Shown here piece after piece: positions 26,096-35,284 of a DNA stretch of 64,000 nucleotides (its first letter is position 1; each line of letters opens with the position of its first letter). The notes below the pieces were generated by a model. That model ran no database searches. It saw nothing but the letters and a program-made list of their open reading frames with translations, and was not told the origin of the DNA. The DNA comes from Gracilimonas sp040904925 (GTDB lineage: Bacteria > Bacteroidota > Rhodothermia > Balneolales > Balneolaceae). Location of the stretch: the NCBI GenBank assembly GCA_040904925.1, contig JBBDSP010000004.1, forward strand, positions 62,001 through 126,000, written 5' to 3'. The position numbers and the translations under genes are program-made.

Positions 26096-27748
26096 CTACT
26101 GCGTTGCTCTTTCCAGCATTTGCAACCTGGTAGCTTCAAATTCATCACCTGTTTTCCAGGATTGGAGTTCCTCAGCATTAAGGGCCCTGAAGCCAGTAAG
26201 GAAAAATAAGCGGGTATCAATTTCCGCTCCTGCCAGATCCCAGTATTCGTTGATCTCATCCGAAACGGTGTGATAATTGGCATCAGCCACGCTGTCTCTC
26301 AAAGTCAGAAAATTTTCTCCTTTGCCAATATACTCGGTACCCGGATTTGGGAAAATAGCCGGAATTCCAACTTTAGCCATATTAAAATGATCGGAACGAT
26401 AGAAGTAGCCGCGTTCCGGGTAGGGATCAGGTTTTACCGTACGGCCTTGTTTTTCGGCTTCTTCCTCGAGCAGGTCGCTAAGGGTGGTGCGGCCATAACC
26501 GACTACCACAACATCACGGGTTTCTCCATATACATTCATGCCGTCCAGGTTAATGTTGGCGGTAACTTTGCCGGGATCAACGGTTGGATTTTCAGCCCAA
26601 TATTGGGAGCCTAGGAGTCCCACTTCCTCGGCGCTTACCAGCACGGCAATTACGCTGCGTTTTAAAACGGGTTGAATGGATTGATAGGCTTCCATCATTT
26701 CAAGCAGTGCGCTAACGCCTGCCGCATTATCGGAGGCGCCATTGTTTACGGAATCTCCCTCAACTGGAGTGGTGACACCAAGGTGATCAAAATGTGCAGT
26801 GAGTAGCAGGTACTCGTCATTCATGTCAGGGTCATTTCCCTTGACTTCAGCGATCACATTTTTGCCATTGATCTCGCGGTAATCGGCATCCATGCTTACA
26901 TTCATTCTAATTCCGGGAAGTTCAACCGGTTCAAATCCCGGGTCGTCTGCTGCTTCAAAAAGTTCGTCAAAATTGAGTCCGGCTTCCTCGAAAAGCAACC
27001 GGCTTGAGGCTTCGGTCATCCATCCGTTGAATTCAGTATTAATATTTGTTTCTTCGCCACTGCTTTTCAGGTAAAATCGTTCTCCGCTCCATGCACTGGA
27101 AACCACATTCCATCCATAACCTGCGGTTTCATCGGTGTGAATGATGATAGCCCCAAGTGCTCCGAGCTCTTTTGCTTTTTCATATTTGTAATCATAGCGG
27201 CCATAGTAGAGACGTGTGTTTCCTCCAAAAAGATCTTCATCATAAGCAGGGTCATTATTCTTGACCACAATGATCTTGCCTTCCACATCCACACCTTTGA
27301 AGTCATCCCAATCTTCTTCGGGAGCCTGAATGCCATATCCCACATAAACCAATTCTGCATTTTGGACGTCAACCTCTTCAGCCTGATTTGCAGGCCAGGC
27401 CATAAACTCATCCAGATATTCAATTGAAAAAGGAGTGCGTCCGTTGGTGGAAATAGATAATTGGGCATTGGATGTAACCTGTCCCAAAAGCGGAAATTCC
27501 TGTACATATCGGCCATCATCACCGGCAGGTTCAACACCCATTCGATCAAACTCATTTACGAGGTAATCCACACTCATTTGTTCTCCTTCGGTGCCGGTGG
27601 CACGCCCCATAAATTCATCGGACGAAAGTGTTTCAATATGCCTTAGCAGAGAGTCTTTGTTAATACTTTGAGCAGCTTTATCTGCCGGCGAGCTGTTGCA
27701 GCTGATAATGAGCAATGACAAAGCCAATAAGGTGAGTGCTGATTTCAT
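26096..27748 (-). CDS. M28-family zinc aminopeptidase lipoprotein
   Basis: The protein is 550 residues from the ATG at 27748, chosen because a lipoprotein signal (LLIISC) then begins properly; an upstream start would add 16 residues. It has a protease-associated (PA) insert in the middle. The M28 metal ligands are visible in HFDHLG, NGASDNAAGVSALLEMM, SAEEVGLLGSQYW and the later RSDHFNMAKVGIPAIF. These enzymes trim N-terminal residues from peptides in the periplasm or at the cell surface. It is followed by no clear terminator; a terminator for the upstream kelch gene precedes it. Confidence 0.92.
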   Translation of the reverse strand: MKSALTLLALSLLIISCNSSPADKAAQSINKDSLLRHIETLSSDEFMGRATGTEGEQMSVDYLVNEFDRMGVEPAGDDGRYVQEFPLLGQVTSNAQLSISTNGRTPFSIEYLDEFMAWPANQAEEVDVQNAELVYVGYGIQAPEEDWDDFKGVDVEGKIIVVKNNDPAYDEDLFGGNTRLYYGRYDYKYEKAKELGALGAIIIHTDETAGYGWNVVSSAWSGERFYLKSSGEETNINTEFNGWMTEASSRLLFEEAGLNFDELFEAADDPGFEPVELPGIRMNVSMDADYREINGKNVIAEVKGNDPDMNDEYLLLTAHFDHLGVTTPVEGDSVNNGASDNAAGVSALLEMMEAYQSIQPVLKRSVIAVLVSAEEVGLLGSQYWAENPTVDPGKVTANINLDGMNVYGETRDVVVVGYGRTTLSDLLEEEAEKQGRTVKPDPYPERGYFYRSDHFNMAKVGIPAIFPNPGTEYIGKGENFLTLRDSVADANYHTVSDEINEYWDLAGAEIDTRLFFLTGFRALNAEELQSWKTGDEFEATRLQMLERATQ

Positions 27749-27805
27749 AAGCAGGTGAATAGGGTTATGGATGAACGATGATTTAAAATAATGCACAAAG
27801 CAGAA

Positions 27806-27840
27806 ATAAAAAAAGCGAAAGGTGGTAAACCTTTCGCTTT
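27806..27840 (-). terminator. Rho-independent terminator after the kelch lipoprotein gene
   Basis: A perfect 12-bp stem, AAAGCGAAAGGT/ACCTTTCGCTTT (27812-27823 with 27829-27840), is followed on the minus strand by a T run. Confidence 0.88.
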
Positions 27841-27866
27841 AGTAAATTTTTAATAGAGATCAGTAA

Positions 27867-28949
27867 TTAATTGTCTGACTCGAGCTCTATCGTGAATTTT
27901 TGAACCTGATCGGTAACCTGCTGATTGTCGAGCATGCCGCCAATAATAAAAAACTCATTTCCGGCCTGGGCTACGCTGCGGTGGTCCATGCTTGGAACAG
28001 GTTGTGTTCCTAATTCTACCCATTCATTGGTATCTAAACGGTAGGCAAATACATTACTGTCCGGGAATGATGGTTTCAGGTTGTAGCCAATTCCGTTGTA
28101 GTTGTATGGATTATCAGTTCCGCCCACAAATAAGATCATTTCTACGGGGCTTTCAATTCCAACAGATGCCATACGATAGCGGGCATTTCCGGGATGCTGA
28201 TTGATTCGTGTCCAGTTTATCACGGTTGGGTCGTTAGCATCAATTTCTCCCCTTATACTTCCGGGAGACATTTTGAAAAGTCGCTCGCCTTCATCAACAA
28301 TAGCCTGAACGCCATCTGACAGGATCATTGTATTACCAACAATTCCACCTGCATGTCCAAATACGGGAGGGCCTGCATATGGTGTGGCGTGTTCCCAGGA
28401 ATTTGTTTCCGTGTCGTACACCTGAACATTAGAAACATTGTTGGTGTTATTCCACCCACTTACTAAATAGATGTATCGATCTTGATAAACAAGGGAGACA
28501 GCATCTTCAACAGGGAGCAGCATGTCTGCAACTTGTTCGTAGCTGTTTGCAACGGGATCGTATTTAAAAACTTCATGCGTAGAAACTTCGGAACCATCTT
28601 CAGCAACTGTGTAGCCGCCGAAAATATAAATATGGCCATTTACGGTTTCAGCGGTACTTGCTAAACGATCGATCTCATCGGGAGCTCCTGGAATTTCTTC
28701 CCATGTTCCGTTCTCTACATCATAGCGTGCGGCGAAATCACTTACATCTTCATAAGTTTTTTCTTCTTCCATACCAAAGAAGGTATAAAGATAGGTTTTG
28801 CCATCAACTTCAGCTGAGGCAACAGCGTTGTTAGAAACAGCTAAAGGCAAAGACTCTGCTTCTGACCAATTCAACGATACTTCTTTTGGAGCTTGCTGGC
28901 AGGAAGCTACAAATAGTACAAGGGTTAATAGTGATAATATTCTTTTCAT
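27867..28949 (-). CDS. Kelch-repeat beta-propeller lipoprotein
   Basis: The protein is 360 residues from the ATG at 28949, where the lipoprotein signal MKRILSLLTLVLFVASC begins. At least five kelch motifs recur, with the GG-(6)-Y-(6)-W pattern: HIYIFGGYTVAEDGSEVSTH, YLVSGWNNTNNVSNVQVYD, and FFIIGGMLDNQQVTDQVQKF at the end. Kelch propellers bind proteins or sugars. A known bacterial member is NanM-type mutarotase, but nothing here shows sialic acid genes. The role is unknown. Confidence 0.87.
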   Translation of the reverse strand: MKRILSLLTLVLFVASCQQAPKEVSLNWSEAESLPLAVSNNAVASAEVDGKTYLYTFFGMEEEKTYEDVSDFAARYDVENGTWEEIPGAPDEIDRLASTAETVNGHIYIFGGYTVAEDGSEVSTHEVFKYDPVANSYEQVADMLLPVEDAVSLVYQDRYIYLVSGWNNTNNVSNVQVYDTETNSWEHATPYAGPPVFGHAGGIVGNTMILSDGVQAIVDEGERLFKMSPGSIRGEIDANDPTVINWTRINQHPGNARYRMASVGIESPVEMILFVGGTDNPYNYNGIGYNLKPSFPDSNVFAYRLDTNEWVELGTQPVPSMDHRSVAQAGNEFFIIGGMLDNQQVTDQVQKFTIELESDN

Positions 28950-29064
28950 TTGTGTAATAATGGACTTATTGTCTGTTTTATTGATTACCCTGAACATTTA
29001 ATAATGCAGTGAAAAATGTATCCGGGTTTTGGTTAATTTCAAGTCTTAAATATAAGGTTTTTAT

Positions 29065-29886
29065 ATGTCCTCTTTTAAAAATAAAATAGTTTTAATAACC
29101 GGTGGGGCAAGTGGAATTGGCTTTCTGATGGGGCAAAAAGCACTTGCCCGAGGTGCTGAAAAATTAATTATTTGGGATGTCAATGAAGGGGCTTTGATTG
29201 CTGCTGCAGCCAAACTTGCAAAACAAGGATATTCGGTTGGAACTAATGTGGTGGATGTAAGTGATCACCAAAATGTTCTAAAATCTGCACAAAAAGTTTT
29301 AGAAGAGCACGGCCGGGTAGATATTCTGTTCAACAATGCCGGTATTGTTTCTGGTAAAAACTTTGATGAACATTCCATGGAAAGCATTAATAAAACCATG
29401 GATGTGAACAGCCTTGGCTTCATGTATGTGGCTCGTGCTTTTCTGCCTGCAATGATCAAGAATGAAGACGGCTACATTATAAACATTGCCTCCGCTGCGG
29501 GACTTACTCCCAACCCGGGAATGACGGTCTATGCTGCCAGTAAGTGGGCCACTGTGGGCTGGTCAGAATCATTGAATCTTGAACTTCAAAAAAAGGGATC
29601 TTCCGTAAAAGTACTTACAGTAATGCCCAGCTATATAAATACCGGAATGTTTGCTGGTGTTACAACTCCGTTGCTAATGCCGCTCCTTGATCCCGATGAT
29701 ATCACCACTAAAATACTGGATGCTGTTGAGCGAGGTAAAGACCGGCTTCGGGAACCTTTTATGGTGAAGCTGACTCCATTTATCAGGGGAGTACTTCCTT
29801 CAAAGATCTATAACTTTGTAGCAGGTAAAATTTTCGGAGTGTATAATTCTATGGATACATTTATAGGAAGGAAAAAGGAAGATTGA
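29065..29886 (+). CDS. Short-chain dehydrogenase/reductase
   Basis: This 273-residue classical SDR has the cofactor motif TGGASGIG (about 12-19), NNAG at about 90-93, catalytic Ser in IASAAG, and YAASK (Tyr and Lys) downstream. The long C-terminal part after the core (TPFIRGVLPSKIYNFVAGK) resembles SDRs acting on lipid or retinoid substrates. It overlaps the aldehyde dehydrogenase gene (TGATG), and YhdH follows. The three likely form an operon for alcohol/aldehyde oxidation and an enoyl reduction of lipid-derived compounds; the substrate is inferred only. Confidence 0.9.
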   Translation: MSSFKNKIVLITGGASGIGFLMGQKALARGAEKLIIWDVNEGALIAAAAKLAKQGYSVGTNVVDVSDHQNVLKSAQKVLEEHGRVDILFNNAGIVSGKNFDEHSMESINKTMDVNSLGFMYVARAFLPAMIKNEDGYIINIASAAGLTPNPGMTVYAASKWATVGWSESLNLELQKKGSSVKVLTVMPSYINTGMFAGVTTPLLMPLLDPDDITTKILDAVERGKDRLREPFMVKLTPFIRGVLPSKIYNFVAGKIFGVYNSMDTFIGRKKED

Positions 29887-31253
29887 TGAATGCAGCGAGT
29901 TTATTAGAAAGACAGAAAACGTATTTTAGATCAGGTGCCACCAAATCTGTAGACTTCAGGATCCATCAGCTGCAAACACTGAAGAAGTTGTTGAAAGAGC
30001 ATGAAGAAGAATTAAATGATGCCGTCTATAAAGATTTTAAAAAGCCGGTGTTTGAGATCTATGCCACAGAGCTTGGACTGCTTCATAAAGAGATCAACTT
30101 CACCATAAAAAATCTAAAGAAATGGGCGAAACCACGTCGGGTTTCCAGTGACCTGATCAACTTTCCTTCTTCAAATTACATATACACAGAACCATATGGG
30201 GCAGTACTGATCATTGCTCCCTGGAATTATCCGGTTCAGCTTGCATTAATGCCTATGATCGGCGCGATTGCAGCAGGAAATACCGTTGTAATTAAGCCTT
30301 CAGAGATCACAAAAGAAACTTCTTCAGTTTTAAAGATCATTTTTAATAAGTGGTTCAAAGAGGAATTTGTGGCTGTTGTTGAAGGTGGTGTTGAGGTCAC
30401 TCAGGATCTTTTGGCTCAAAACTTTGATCATATATTCTTTACGGGTAGCCCCAGGGTCGGTAAAATTGTAATGGAAGCAGCTTCAAAAAATCTAACTCCT
30501 GTCACCTTAGAGCTTGGTGGGAAAAGCCCGTGTATTGTGGATGAATCCGCAGCCCCACAAGCAGCTGCCAAACGCATAGCCTGGGGTAAGTTTTTGAACG
30601 CGGGACAAACCTGTGTGGCACCTGATTATTTATTACTGCAATCCTCGATCGAAGAAGAATTTCTTCAGCACTTTAAAGATTCGGTTCGGGAGTTTTATGG
30701 AGTGAATGCAAAGTTAAGCCCGGATTATCCCAGAATTGTAAATAAAGATCATTTTGACCGGTTAGTGGATTATTTAAAAGACGGCGAAGTTTTTTATGGT
30801 GGAAAAGTTGATCGGGAAGAATGCTACATAGAGCCGACCGTTTTAACAGACATTAAGCCGGGATCAAAAGTAATGGAAGAAGAGATCTTTGGGCCTATAC
30901 TGCCTGTGTTGAGTTTTGATAAACTGCCGGAAGCTATTTCAGTCATACAGGAAAAATCGAAGCCACTTGCGTTGTATATTTTCACAAAAAATAGTGATCA
31001 TGAGCAGCTGGTGATCGAAAATTGTTCATTTGGTGGCGGAGCAGTAAATGATGTGGTAGCGCACTTTGGAAGTCATCATTTGCCCATTGGAGGCGTAGGA
31101 AACAGCGGGATAGGTTCGTACCACGGGAAGCGAAGTTTTGATACTTTTTCCCACAAGAAAGGGATCATGAAAAAACCACTTTGGCTGGATATCCCTTTGC
31201 GGTATGCACCTTATAAAGGCAAACTAAAATGGATCAAAAAGATATTAAAATGA
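29886..31253 (+). CDS. Aldehyde dehydrogenase, class 3 type
   Basis: This NAD(P)-dependent aldehyde dehydrogenase is 455 residues from the ATG at 29886, which overlaps the SDR stop as TGATG; a TTG one codon earlier is less likely. The catalytic Glu lies in LELGGKSPCIVD and the nucleophile Cys in NAGQTCVAPDYLL. PWNYPVQLALMP and FTGSPRVGK are the expected cofactor-site segments. The short length and hydrophobic C-terminus resemble class 3 and fatty-aldehyde dehydrogenases. It is the second gene of an SDR-ALDH-YhdH operon. Confidence 0.94.
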   Translation: MNAASLLERQKTYFRSGATKSVDFRIHQLQTLKKLLKEHEEELNDAVYKDFKKPVFEIYATELGLLHKEINFTIKNLKKWAKPRRVSSDLINFPSSNYIYTEPYGAVLIIAPWNYPVQLALMPMIGAIAAGNTVVIKPSEITKETSSVLKIIFNKWFKEEFVAVVEGGVEVTQDLLAQNFDHIFFTGSPRVGKIVMEAASKNLTPVTLELGGKSPCIVDESAAPQAAAKRIAWGKFLNAGQTCVAPDYLLLQSSIEEEFLQHFKDSVREFYGVNAKLSPDYPRIVNKDHFDRLVDYLKDGEVFYGGKVDREECYIEPTVLTDIKPGSKVMEEEIFGPILPVLSFDKLPEAISVIQEKSKPLALYIFTKNSDHEQLVIENCSFGGGAVNDVVAHFGSHHLPIGGVGNSGIGSYHGKRSFDTFSHKKGIMKKPLWLDIPLRYAPYKGKLKWIKKILK

Positions 31254-32248
31254 GTGAAGATACATTTAAAGCATTTTATGTAGAAGAAACACCAGAAGGT
31301 CAGGTGACTTCAAGTGTCAGGAAAGTGCCGGTGAGTTTTTTGCCGGATAATGAAGTGATGATACGGGTTCAGTTTTCATCCCTTAATTATAAAGACGGGT
31401 TGTCGGCTTCCGGAAATAAAGGAGTGACCCGAAACTACCCGCATATTCCCGGTATAGATGCGGCAGGAGTGGTGGTTAGGGATTCGTCAGGCAGTTTTAA
31501 AGAAGGGGAAAAAGTGATCGTAACCGGGCAAGATCTTGGGTCAAATACTCCCGGTGGTTTTGGGGCCTTGATCCGTGTGCCAAAAGAATGGGTGGTAGTT
31601 CTGCCGGATGGACTTGATCTTGAAACTTCTATGAAATACGGCACGGCAGGATTTACCGCGATGTACGGAGTGAAACGATTGCAGCGCGAATTGATCGAGC
31701 CGGGGAATGGAAAAGTATTGGTTACAGGAGCAACAGGAGGAGTGGGTTCCCTTGCGGTATTCTTTCTTTCTAATCTAGGGTATGAGGTGGTTGCGGCTAC
31801 GGGGAAAATGGATAAAGAAGCTTTTTTGAAGAAACTTGGTGCTGATAAAGTGATCCACAGGGATGAGGTGACGAATGTTAAGGATAGCTTTTTGTTGAGC
31901 CGGGAATGGAATGGAGCCATTGAAACTGTGGGGGGAGAAATGCTGGATGCTGTAATTCGGCAGACAAATCATGACGGAGCAGTAGCGTGTTGCGGCAATA
32001 TTTTAGGGCATGGATTGAACAGTAATATCTACCCCTTCATCCTGCGGGGAGTCAGTTTATTGGGAATCGATTCTGCCATCTGCAAAATGCCGATGCGACT
32101 TAAGACCTGGGATGCCATTGCTGATACTGATCATACCAAACTTCCTGATGGGTATGCGAACAAAGTTGGGTTGAATGACCTTCAGCAAGAAGTTGACCGT
32201 ATTTTGAAGGGCGGGCAGTCGGGGCGAGTGGTAATAACTCATGACTAA
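31250..32248 (+). CDS. YhdH/YhfP-family quinone oxidoreductase (acrylyl-CoA reductase-like)
   Basis: This 332-residue medium-chain dehydrogenase starts at the ATG at 31250, which overlaps the ALDH stop by 4 bases; an earlier ATG at 31229 would overlap by 25 bases. It has no zinc-binding cysteine cluster. The Rossmann motif is VLVTGATGGVGSLAVFFL. SLNYKDGLSASGNKGVTRNY and HIPGIDAAG near the N-terminus, and CGNILGHGLNSNIYPFILRG near the end, are typical of YhdH, an NADPH-dependent acrylyl-CoA reductase. It may detoxify reactive enoyl compounds. Confidence 0.9.
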   Translation: MSEDTFKAFYVEETPEGQVTSSVRKVPVSFLPDNEVMIRVQFSSLNYKDGLSASGNKGVTRNYPHIPGIDAAGVVVRDSSGSFKEGEKVIVTGQDLGSNTPGGFGALIRVPKEWVVVLPDGLDLETSMKYGTAGFTAMYGVKRLQRELIEPGNGKVLVTGATGGVGSLAVFFLSNLGYEVVAATGKMDKEAFLKKLGADKVIHRDEVTNVKDSFLLSREWNGAIETVGGEMLDAVIRQTNHDGAVACCGNILGHGLNSNIYPFILRGVSLLGIDSAICKMPMRLKTWDAIADTDHTKLPDGYANKVGLNDLQQEVDRILKGGQSGRVVITHD

Positions 32249-32251
32249 AAT

Positions 32252-32283
32252 AAAAGCCTGCTATTGGGTAATAGCAGGCTTTT
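32252..32283. terminator. Bidirectional Rho-independent terminator
   Basis: A perfect 14-bp stem, AAAAGCCTGCTATT/AATAGCAGGCTTTT (32252-32265 with 32270-32283), has a 4-nt loop. T-rich flanks occur on both strands. It sits between the convergent YhdH and receiver genes. Confidence 0.88.
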
Positions 32284-32354
32284 GAGAAATCATAAAGCAG
32301 CGGTCAAACTACTTTATGTAGGTTATGGGTATATGTTTGATCTAAGTTCTTTAT

Positions 32355-32756
32355 CTATGCTGCGTTTTGGGAAACTAATTCATTTTTGGCGATAGCTTTT
32401 TTTAACGGTCCTGAAAGTTCGTTTGAAGAAACCGGTTTCAGCAAAAAATCGATGCAGTCTACTTTTCGAGCACTATTAAGCACTTCAGAAGATCGGTCAC
32501 CGGATAGGAATATTACCGGGAGATCGGGATCTGCTTTTCTGATCCTTTCCACGGTTTCAATTCCGTTTAAGCTTCCGGAGAGCTGAATGTCAATGATCAA
32601 GACCTCAGGATTCAGTTCCCGATACATGTTCAGTGTTTCTTCGCCACTTGTGGCTTTACCGACCACGATATAGCCAAGCTTTTCAACTATCTTTTGTTCG
32701 ACGATAGAAAGCAATGGATCATCTTCAACAATCATTACTTTTTTAGAGTGTCCCAT
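32355..32756 (-). CDS. Single-domain response regulator (receiver only)
   Basis: This protein is 133 residues from the ATG at 32756, which has a GAGG ribosome site 7-8 bases upstream; the ORF extends to a TTG with no such site. Receiver landmarks are the acidic pair in MIVEDDPLL, the phospho-acceptor Asp in VLIIDIQLSG, the Ser/Thr position in FLSGDR, and Lys in DFLLKPVS. There is no output domain, so it probably relays phosphate or binds a partner. It is divergent from a small hypothetical gene across a very AT-rich gap. Confidence 0.9.
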   Translation of the reverse strand: MGHSKKVMIVEDDPLLSIVEQKIVEKLGYIVVGKATSGEETLNMYRELNPEVLIIDIQLSGSLNGIETVERIRKADPDLPVIFLSGDRSSEVLNSARKVDCIDFLLKPVSSNELSGPLKKAIAKNELVSQNAA

Positions 32757-32888
32757 AAAGCACCTCAACGTTAAAATTTCTTAACATTAATATATTAAGA
32801 TTTTTTAATATTTCAAATATAAAATTGTTGCTTATTAAAGAATGTTAAAAGTTGAGTAACTTCAGAATGTTAAATCAATCAGTTAACC

Positions 32889-33152
32889 ATGATCATTCTT
32901 CATAAAAAAGAATCCCATTCTGAATCAGATCGGTTAGAGGAAAGGCTGAAAGACCTGGTCATATCCTTCAAGACAGAGATTCATAGCGAAAGGAAAGAGG
33001 GGTTGCCTCATATCGAGGAGGACGGCAAAATATATAAGACTGAGGAAGAGATCGAAAAGTGGGTGCAGGAATTAGCGGGGGACCTTAGCTGGCAGCGCTC
33101 GCTAAGTGGAGATGGGTGCTATATTGATCCCAACAAAGGGAAGATTTGGTGA
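32889..33152 (+). CDS. Small hypothetical protein, possibly a cysteine-less glutaredoxin-like fold
   Basis: This 87-residue protein is not recognised with confidence. MIILHKKE at the start, a helix, then LPHIEEDGKIYKTEEEIEKW has the rhythm of glutaredoxin-like proteins (strand, helix, strand, xP, strand, helix). The usual CxxC position holds SHSE, and the only Cys is in GDGCYIDP near the end. If correct it would be redox-inactive. It is divergent from the receiver gene and stands alone. Coding potential is plausible, but the fold is a guess. Confidence 0.6.
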   Translation: MIILHKKESHSESDRLEERLKDLVISFKTEIHSERKEGLPHIEEDGKIYKTEEEIEKWVQELAGDLSWQRSLSGDGCYIDPNKGKIW

Positions 33153-33175
33153 GAATAGGCTTACCGTTGTTATCA

Positions 33176-33919
33176 CTACAGCTTCGTTCGCCAATCATTT
33201 AGCTTCTCAAATGCTTTGATCATTCTCGAACCATACCAGCTAAACCATTCCCCATTTACAAGTTCAATTTTGGAATCCGGACAGGTCTTTCGGATCTCAG
33301 CGATATGTTTTTCCTTGAAGGGGTAAGGCTCGCTGCTTAACAAGATCAGATCCGGGTTTCTTGATGCTAATTCATCCAGATCAGTTTTGGGATACCGGGA
33401 ATCACTTTCGTACACATTATAAAGATTGTACCGCCTTAGCACATGGTGAATATATGTATCATTTCCCACAGTCATCCAGGGATCTTTCCAGATGAAGTAA
33501 GCAACAGAAAGCTCTTCTTCATTTGGCATCTCGGTAAGTAAAGATGTAGTTTTTGAAACGATCTTTTTAGCCGCTTTTTTCATTCCAAGAATCTCCCCAA
33601 GTGAGCTGATCTCCAGCAGTGCGTCTTCAATGGTTTCGATATCAGTAACATAAACTTCTGTGTACTTCTGTAAAACCTCGATATCCTCCTTACGGTTTTC
33701 TTCTTTATTAGCAAGAATGAAGTCGGGCTCAAGCTCAATGATCTTTTCAAGTCTGGGGTTCTTGGTGCCGCCTACAATTTTAATCTCTTTGATATCTTTT
33801 TCCGGGTGAATACAAAACCGTGTCCTGCCAATGAGCTGATCCTTTAAACCAAGATCGATCAAAAGCTCGGTTAAACTTGGTACCAGGGAAATAATTTTTT
33901 GATAAGGTAGGTCAGACAT
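33176..33919 (-). CDS. Cytosolic BtuF-like helical-backbone metal/cobalamin receptor protein
   Basis: This 247-residue protein of the periplasmic-binding-protein fold III (BtuF/COG0614) type begins with RIISLVPS-like KIISLVPSLTELLIDLG. It has a TKNPRLEKIIELEPDFILAN segment and the long connecting helix of this class. Unlike transporter subunits it has no signal peptide or lipobox. The start overlaps the fructosamine-kinase gene by 8 bases, and no permease or ATPase is present. A cytosolic sensor or an enzyme-like role is possible; the ligand is unknown. Confidence 0.85.
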   Translation of the reverse strand: MSDLPYQKIISLVPSLTELLIDLGLKDQLIGRTRFCIHPEKDIKEIKIVGGTKNPRLEKIIELEPDFILANKEENRKEDIEVLQKYTEVYVTDIETIEDALLEISSLGEILGMKKAAKKIVSKTTSLLTEMPNEEELSVAYFIWKDPWMTVGNDTYIHHVLRRYNLYNVYESDSRYPKTDLDELASRNPDLILLSSEPYPFKEKHIAEIRKTCPDSKIELVNGEWFSWYGSRMIKAFEKLNDWRTKL

Positions 33920-34766
33920 AGCTTTTTATAATGTTTTCGGCTTGGCGGCAATAACTGCCGCCAAACAAATTTACATGTACTAAAACAGGATAGAGGTTGC
34001 AAAGGTTTACTCTGCTTTCAAAACCAGCCTCAAGCGGGAATTCTGAATTATACCCGTTATAGAAGTCGGCTGAGAATCCACCGAAAAGGCGTGTCATGGC
34101 AATATCCATTTCACGATGCCCAAAATAAACCGCGGGATCATAAATAGAAGTCTGACCGGATCTTGTGATCATGTAATTTCCGCTCCAAAGATCTCCATGA
34201 AGTAAGGCTGGTTTTTCCTGAGGGAAAATTGAACCGAGTTTTTTGTACAACTGCTCTGCATCCCGCAAAACGGAACGCGTTAACTTGTCAGATTCAACGC
34301 CCATTTTGATTTGAGGTTCTATACGCTCCAATGCAAAAAAATCGGCCCAGTTAGAATGCGGGGTATTTGATTGAGGCAACCGCCCGATGAAATTATCCTG
34401 ATCAAGGCCAAATTGCTTATTTGATGATTGGTGAAGTTTTGCCAGCTGAACACCAAAGTCGTGTGTGGAATTTGGTGCACCTCCCCCCTCTTCGATCCAT
34501 CCCAGCAACAGAAAGCTGTTATTTTTTGAGAGAACTTCGGGTATGATCAATTTGGTTTCAACAGATCTCAAAAGCTCCAGTCCCTTAGCCTCTGCTTCAA
34601 ACATGGTATCCGGAGCTTTCTCATTCCACTTTAGAAATGCTTTTTTCCCGGATTTGAAACGAATCTCCTGGGCTTGATTGATATCACCGCCATGAACAGG
34701 ACTTTGAGACAAGATCTGATCATCGAGTTCATTTTCGATCGTAGCATGAATATCAGAAAGAATCAT
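33912..34766 (-). CDS. Fructosamine/ketosamine-3-kinase family protein
   Basis: This 284-residue kinase of the aminoglycoside-phosphotransferase fold has the FN3K-family marks LLHGDLWSGNYM (catalytic loop) and IYDPAVYFGHREMDIAM (metal-binding Asp). Bacterial members phosphorylate ribulosamines or erythrulosamines on glycated proteins, which then break down and free the amine (deglycation). It lies 2 bases after a low-molecular-weight phosphatase gene. Homologues of that phosphatase have been reported to act on protein-bound ribulosamine 5-phosphate, so the pair makes functional sense. Confidence 0.92.
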   Translation of the reverse strand: MILSDIHATIENELDDQILSQSPVHGGDINQAQEIRFKSGKKAFLKWNEKAPDTMFEAEAKGLELLRSVETKLIIPEVLSKNNSFLLLGWIEEGGGAPNSTHDFGVQLAKLHQSSNKQFGLDQDNFIGRLPQSNTPHSNWADFFALERIEPQIKMGVESDKLTRSVLRDAEQLYKKLGSIFPQEKPALLHGDLWSGNYMITRSGQTSIYDPAVYFGHREMDIAMTRLFGGFSADFYNGYNSEFPLEAGFESRVNLCNLYPVLVHVNLFGGSYCRQAENIIKSYV

Positions 34767-34768
34767 AT

Positions 34769-35284
34769 TTAGTCCTCAATATAGGGAGTTAATTCCTGCA
34801 GCAAGGCTTCTGTGCTTCGGTCTAAAACTTGAAACACATTCTCAAATCCATCCATACCACCGTAATAAGGATCGGGAACTTCACCATCGGCGGGCTGTGG
34901 GTCAAACTCGCGCATCATTTTAATTTTATTGGCATATTTATTTTTTCGGTCTAAACTTTTGATATTTCTATAGTTTTCAGTGTCCATGGCTAGGATCAGG
35001 TCAAATTCTTCCAGATCTGGATATTCAAATTTCCGGGCTTTGGATGGAAGTTGTACACCGTGTTTATTTGCCGTTGCCTGACTTTTACTGTTCGCAGATT
35101 CCCCAACATGATATGCCGCAGTGCCTGCCGAATCGATATAGAAATAGTTATCCAGTTCCTTTTGTTTAACCTTATGAATGAAAAGGCCTTCTGCTGTAGG
35201 GCTTCGACAGATATTGCCAAGACACACAAATACAAGTTTATAGGGATTGTCTTTGCTGATAGGTTTTAAATAAGAGTTGCTCAC
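34769..35284 (-). CDS. Low-molecular-weight protein tyrosine phosphatase family protein
   Basis: This 171-residue protein has the signature loop CLGNICRS (Cys21 to Arg27) near the N-terminus and the general-acid DPYYGG segment about 115 residues later, as in LMW-PTP. The start is a GTG at 35284 with no obvious ribosome site; no nearby ATG is in frame. It is the first gene of a three-gene operon with the fructosamine-kinase homologue and a BtuF-like protein. The context suggests a role as a ketosamine-phosphate phosphatase in protein repair rather than, or besides, phosphotyrosine signalling. Confidence 0.93.
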   Translation of the reverse strand: MSNSYLKPISKDNPYKLVFVCLGNICRSPTAEGLFIHKVKQKELDNYFYIDSAGTAAYHVGESANSKSQATANKHGVQLPSKARKFEYPDLEEFDLILAMDTENYRNIKSLDRKNKYANKIKMMREFDPQPADGEVPDPYYGGMDGFENVFQVLDRSTEALLQELTPYIED

